Below are positions 61,616-64,000 of a stretch of 64,000 nucleotides of DNA, piece after piece. This DNA is from Struthidea cinerea (lineage: Eukaryota > Chordata > Aves > Passeriformes > Corcoracidae), in NCBI GenBank assembly GCA_013397865.1, contig VZTI01005025.1:127535-191534 (forward strand). Reading direction: 5' to 3'. The number at the start of each line of letters is the position of its first letter. The stretch's first letter is position 1. A program made the position numbers and the translations under genes. The notes under the pieces are model-generated. The model had not been told where the DNA came from, searched no databases, and saw nothing but the letters and a program-made list of their open reading frames with translations.

Positions 61616-64000
61616 ATGGCAACTCTGATCTTTGTTGATCAGGAGAATGGTGAACTTCATGCTCCCAAAAGTCAGCTGAAGCTTCCTTCAGGATCTTGTG
61701 CGTATTTGCTGTCCTAAGCCAGTAGGGAATGAAGTGAAGGGCATAAATCACATTTTGTTATTCACTGCTTTTAATGATAATAGTCTTCTGTTCATAAATG
61801 CACTTACCCAACCAGTTCTTCCAACCTCATCAGTTAGTATAAAACTGAAGATAACTCTGTGCTTTTGTCATAAGTGGTGCTTATGAGTTATAAGTAAGTG
61901 ATTTCCATGACAGCTAGTTTTCCAGCATATGCACTTACTTAGGCAAGCTTTAGGGTTGCTGAAGTTTGCTTTTTTTCTTCCCCCCCTGCCCCATTCCAGC
62001 AAAAGCCTTAGTTGAAAGAACACAAGTTAACACTCCACTTCCTAAAAAGGCAATCAGTGCTTCTCCAGTCACATCTTGCTCTGTCAGGAAGGCTCTTGGA
62101 AATGTGAATAAAACTGAAGGAGTCACAAGCAAGATGGATAAGATAAAACAGAAGAATCAGCCTTGCACTGTGAACAAAGTGAGTACAACATACTTATGCT
62201 GGGGAGGAGGGGAAATCCATAATTTACTTGCTGTTGTGGCTTAACTCTGACATAATTAAGCACCACACAGCTGCTCCCTTACTCCCTCTTTGATGGGATT
62301 GGGGGAGAAAATTGGAAGGGCGAATGTGAGAAAAATCATAGGCTGAGAGTAAGGCAATTTAATTATTAAAAATCTCAAAGAAAAACAAAACCAATTCCTT
62401 GCCACCAGTTGGTTAATGCCTTGCCAGTCCCAGAGCAGTGGTAGCTCTGCTTTCCCACCAATTTTCCTTGCTGAGCATGTCATGCAGTATGGGATATCCC
62501 TCTGGGTAGCTGGGGTCAGCTGTGCATCCCCAGCCTCCTGACTGGTGGGGTTGTGAGAAGCAGAGAAGGCCTGGGGACTGTATAAGCACTGCTCAGCAAT
62601 AGCTGAAAGAGCTGTGTGTACCAATGCTGTTTTCATCATGAATCCAAAACATGGGTTCATCAGAATTGCTAGGAAGAAAAATAACTCTCCCCTAGCTAAA
62701 AGCAGGGCACCTATGTAGATGGTTCTAGAGAAAATAGTCTGGGTTAATGACTTACTAACATCTTAAGAGTTATCTGTTCTAGTGCACTCATCTCTTGCTG
62801 CCATATGTAATACTGCGCTACATAAACTCAGCTGAAACATTTGCCCATCTCCATTGTATTTGTGTTGAAGGTATTAGAATTTAGGCCTGACTGAGAAAAG
62901 TATAACAGGTATGCTTGTCTGTAGACCCGAATAGCACAGGAAAGCCACTACAAACATTCTACAGTAGCTCAAATAATGTGACTTCCTCTTTTTATGACTA
63001 ACAAAAAGAGTGGATTAGAAACCTGCCATGCAGTGGCTGAAGAAGATTGGCCAGAAATAGAAAATATGTTTCCTTTGGACCCTCAAGGTAAGAGCTATTG
63101 ATGTAATTATTAAAATTAACAGTAATTCTTTCGTGAGTGTTGGCATTGTTGTAAGAATTTGTCCAAGCTACTGTGGCACACAAGCCAGCATTGCATTTCT
63201 CCTGAGTTCTTTCTGAAACACAAGGGTGCTTGCTGCTTCTGAAATACTTAAACAAGAATGAGAAGGTATTTCCAACAGTAATGGCTATGCCTCAGATGTG
63301 TTATTCTGAGTCTCTTATTGTGGTGACAGGAAACAAGTTCTAAATAACTGTGTATTAGCTTCTTAGTTCATGAAATAGTGACTAGTAGACAAGTATTCAA
63401 AGGAATATAGACAAGTGTGTGCCAAGATAATTTGTAACTGAAGAGATTTCTACTGCTGTAGGATATAATAGTTGAAGATGAAACTTATAAAGCTGTTCTT
63501 AGGCCAGCCCATTGTAGATATTCTATCTCAGTCCTTCAAAGTGTGTCCTTAAAGCTTTCCTCTTCACGTGGATGTAAGTGTGTGAAAATTACTGTGCCAG
63601 ACACTTCAGTGTTGATGAAACATATGTGCTTTGCTTGCTGAAGTTACTAACTGCTTTACATTATCAGTTCTATTAGGCAGTCTAGTGTTTTCATCAGGGT
63701 TGGTGTATGGGATTTCATGGACAACTAAAAGATGTAACTGCAAATAAATACCCCATAAGAGGAGACGGTTGTGTTGTTTTAGATTGGCTCCCATTTCATT
63801 TAGTCTAGAAGAGTTTGCAGCTTCCCAGGCTACTGCACACTTACAGTCTTTCTCAAACAGACTTTGAGAGTTTTGATCTTCCTGAAGAACACAAACTAAG
63901 CAATATCAACCTGTGTGGTGTTCCCCTCATGGTATTTGAAAGGACATATGACAGATGTGTGAACATGATTCCTTCACCTGTGAAGATTGAAAAGATTTCA
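61616..64000 (+). CDS. PTTG1: PTTG1 (securin), 3' partial
   Basis: Securin inhibits separase until anaphase, when APC/C marks it for destruction. Coding exons: 61616-61697, 62000-62178, 63009-63087 and 63861-64000, which continues past the window; the phases 1, 0 and 1 fit. The start MATLIFVDQENGELHAPK matches the vertebrate N-terminus. The destruction box RKALGNVN (residues 57-64, RxxLxxxN) is intact. The separase-binding segment is conserved: WPEIENMFPLDP joined across the exon border to DFESFDLPEEHK, then LCGVPLMVFE. The usual KEN box near residue 9 reads QEN. The acceptor at 63009 follows ACAAAAAG, a weak pyrimidine tract. The remaining C-terminus lies outside. 148 codons and a junction residue are visible. 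Confidence 0.97.

Noticed and set aside
62940..62970. Alternative PTTG1 acceptors at TTCTACAG or CAGTAG
   Set aside because: In the required phase 0 both lead at once to a stop codon (TAG or CTC AAA TAA).
1..64000. CRISPR arrays, operons, tRNA or rRNA genes
   Set aside because: No regularly spaced repeats, no bacterial gene organisation and no tRNA-like or rRNA sequence were noticed; the window is vertebrate.

Overview
This window is vertebrate nuclear DNA, almost certainly from a bird and probably a passerine. The evidence is small spliced exons with GT-AG borders, several CR1 LINE 3' ends with the bird-type ATTCT(G/A)TG tail, solo retroviral LTRs of kinds I associate with songbird genomes, and four recognisable vertebrate genes. 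The gene content (SOWAHA-SHROOM1 and SLU7-PTTG1) corresponds to two parts of human 5q (5q31 and 5q33), both of which map to chicken chromosome 13. There are no prokaryotic features.

Layout. 1-8 kb is intergenic sequence rich in transposable elements: a CR1 split by a solo LTR, a 1.1-kb LTR and a 1.1-kb CR1 with reverse-transcriptase remnants. A 835-base assembly gap (8025-8859) removes the 5' part of SOWAHA; its ankyrin-repeat C-terminus is at 8860-9532 (+). 9.5-19 kb is the SOWAHA 3' UTR plus intergenic DNA, with a complete solo LTR at 12868-13526 flanked by a perfect 6-bp duplication. SHROOM1 lies at 19117-28882 (-), tail to tail with SOWAHA. Six coding exons were reconstructed with consistent phases, and a further upstream exon is probable at 29697-29751. 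29.8-50.3 kb shows no convincing gene, only CR1 fragments, microsatellites and small hairpin repeats. SLU7 occupies 50320-60118 (-), and all 17 coding exons could be placed, giving a 580-residue protein. PTTG1 (securin) starts at 61616 (+) and runs off the end of the window. SLU7 and PTTG1 are divergent and share a CpG-rich promoter region around 60.5-60.7 kb.

Function. SLU7 is a second-step pre-mRNA splicing factor and PTTG1 is the separase inhibitor securin. SHROOM1 is an actin/Rho-kinase-binding cytoskeletal protein and SOWAHA an ankyrin-repeat protein of unclear role. These genes do not form a single pathway; only SLU7 and PTTG1 are likely to share regulation, through their common promoter.

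I found no radically new system. The observations most worth checking are: a securin whose N-terminal KEN degron reads QEN; an enlarged SHROOM1 with an internally duplicated WSQ...TEQ segment and a 71-nt cysteine-rich exon needed to keep the frame; the junction joining SHROOM1 directly to SLU7; an LTR nested in a CR1; and local template-switch-like hairpins in the intergenic region.
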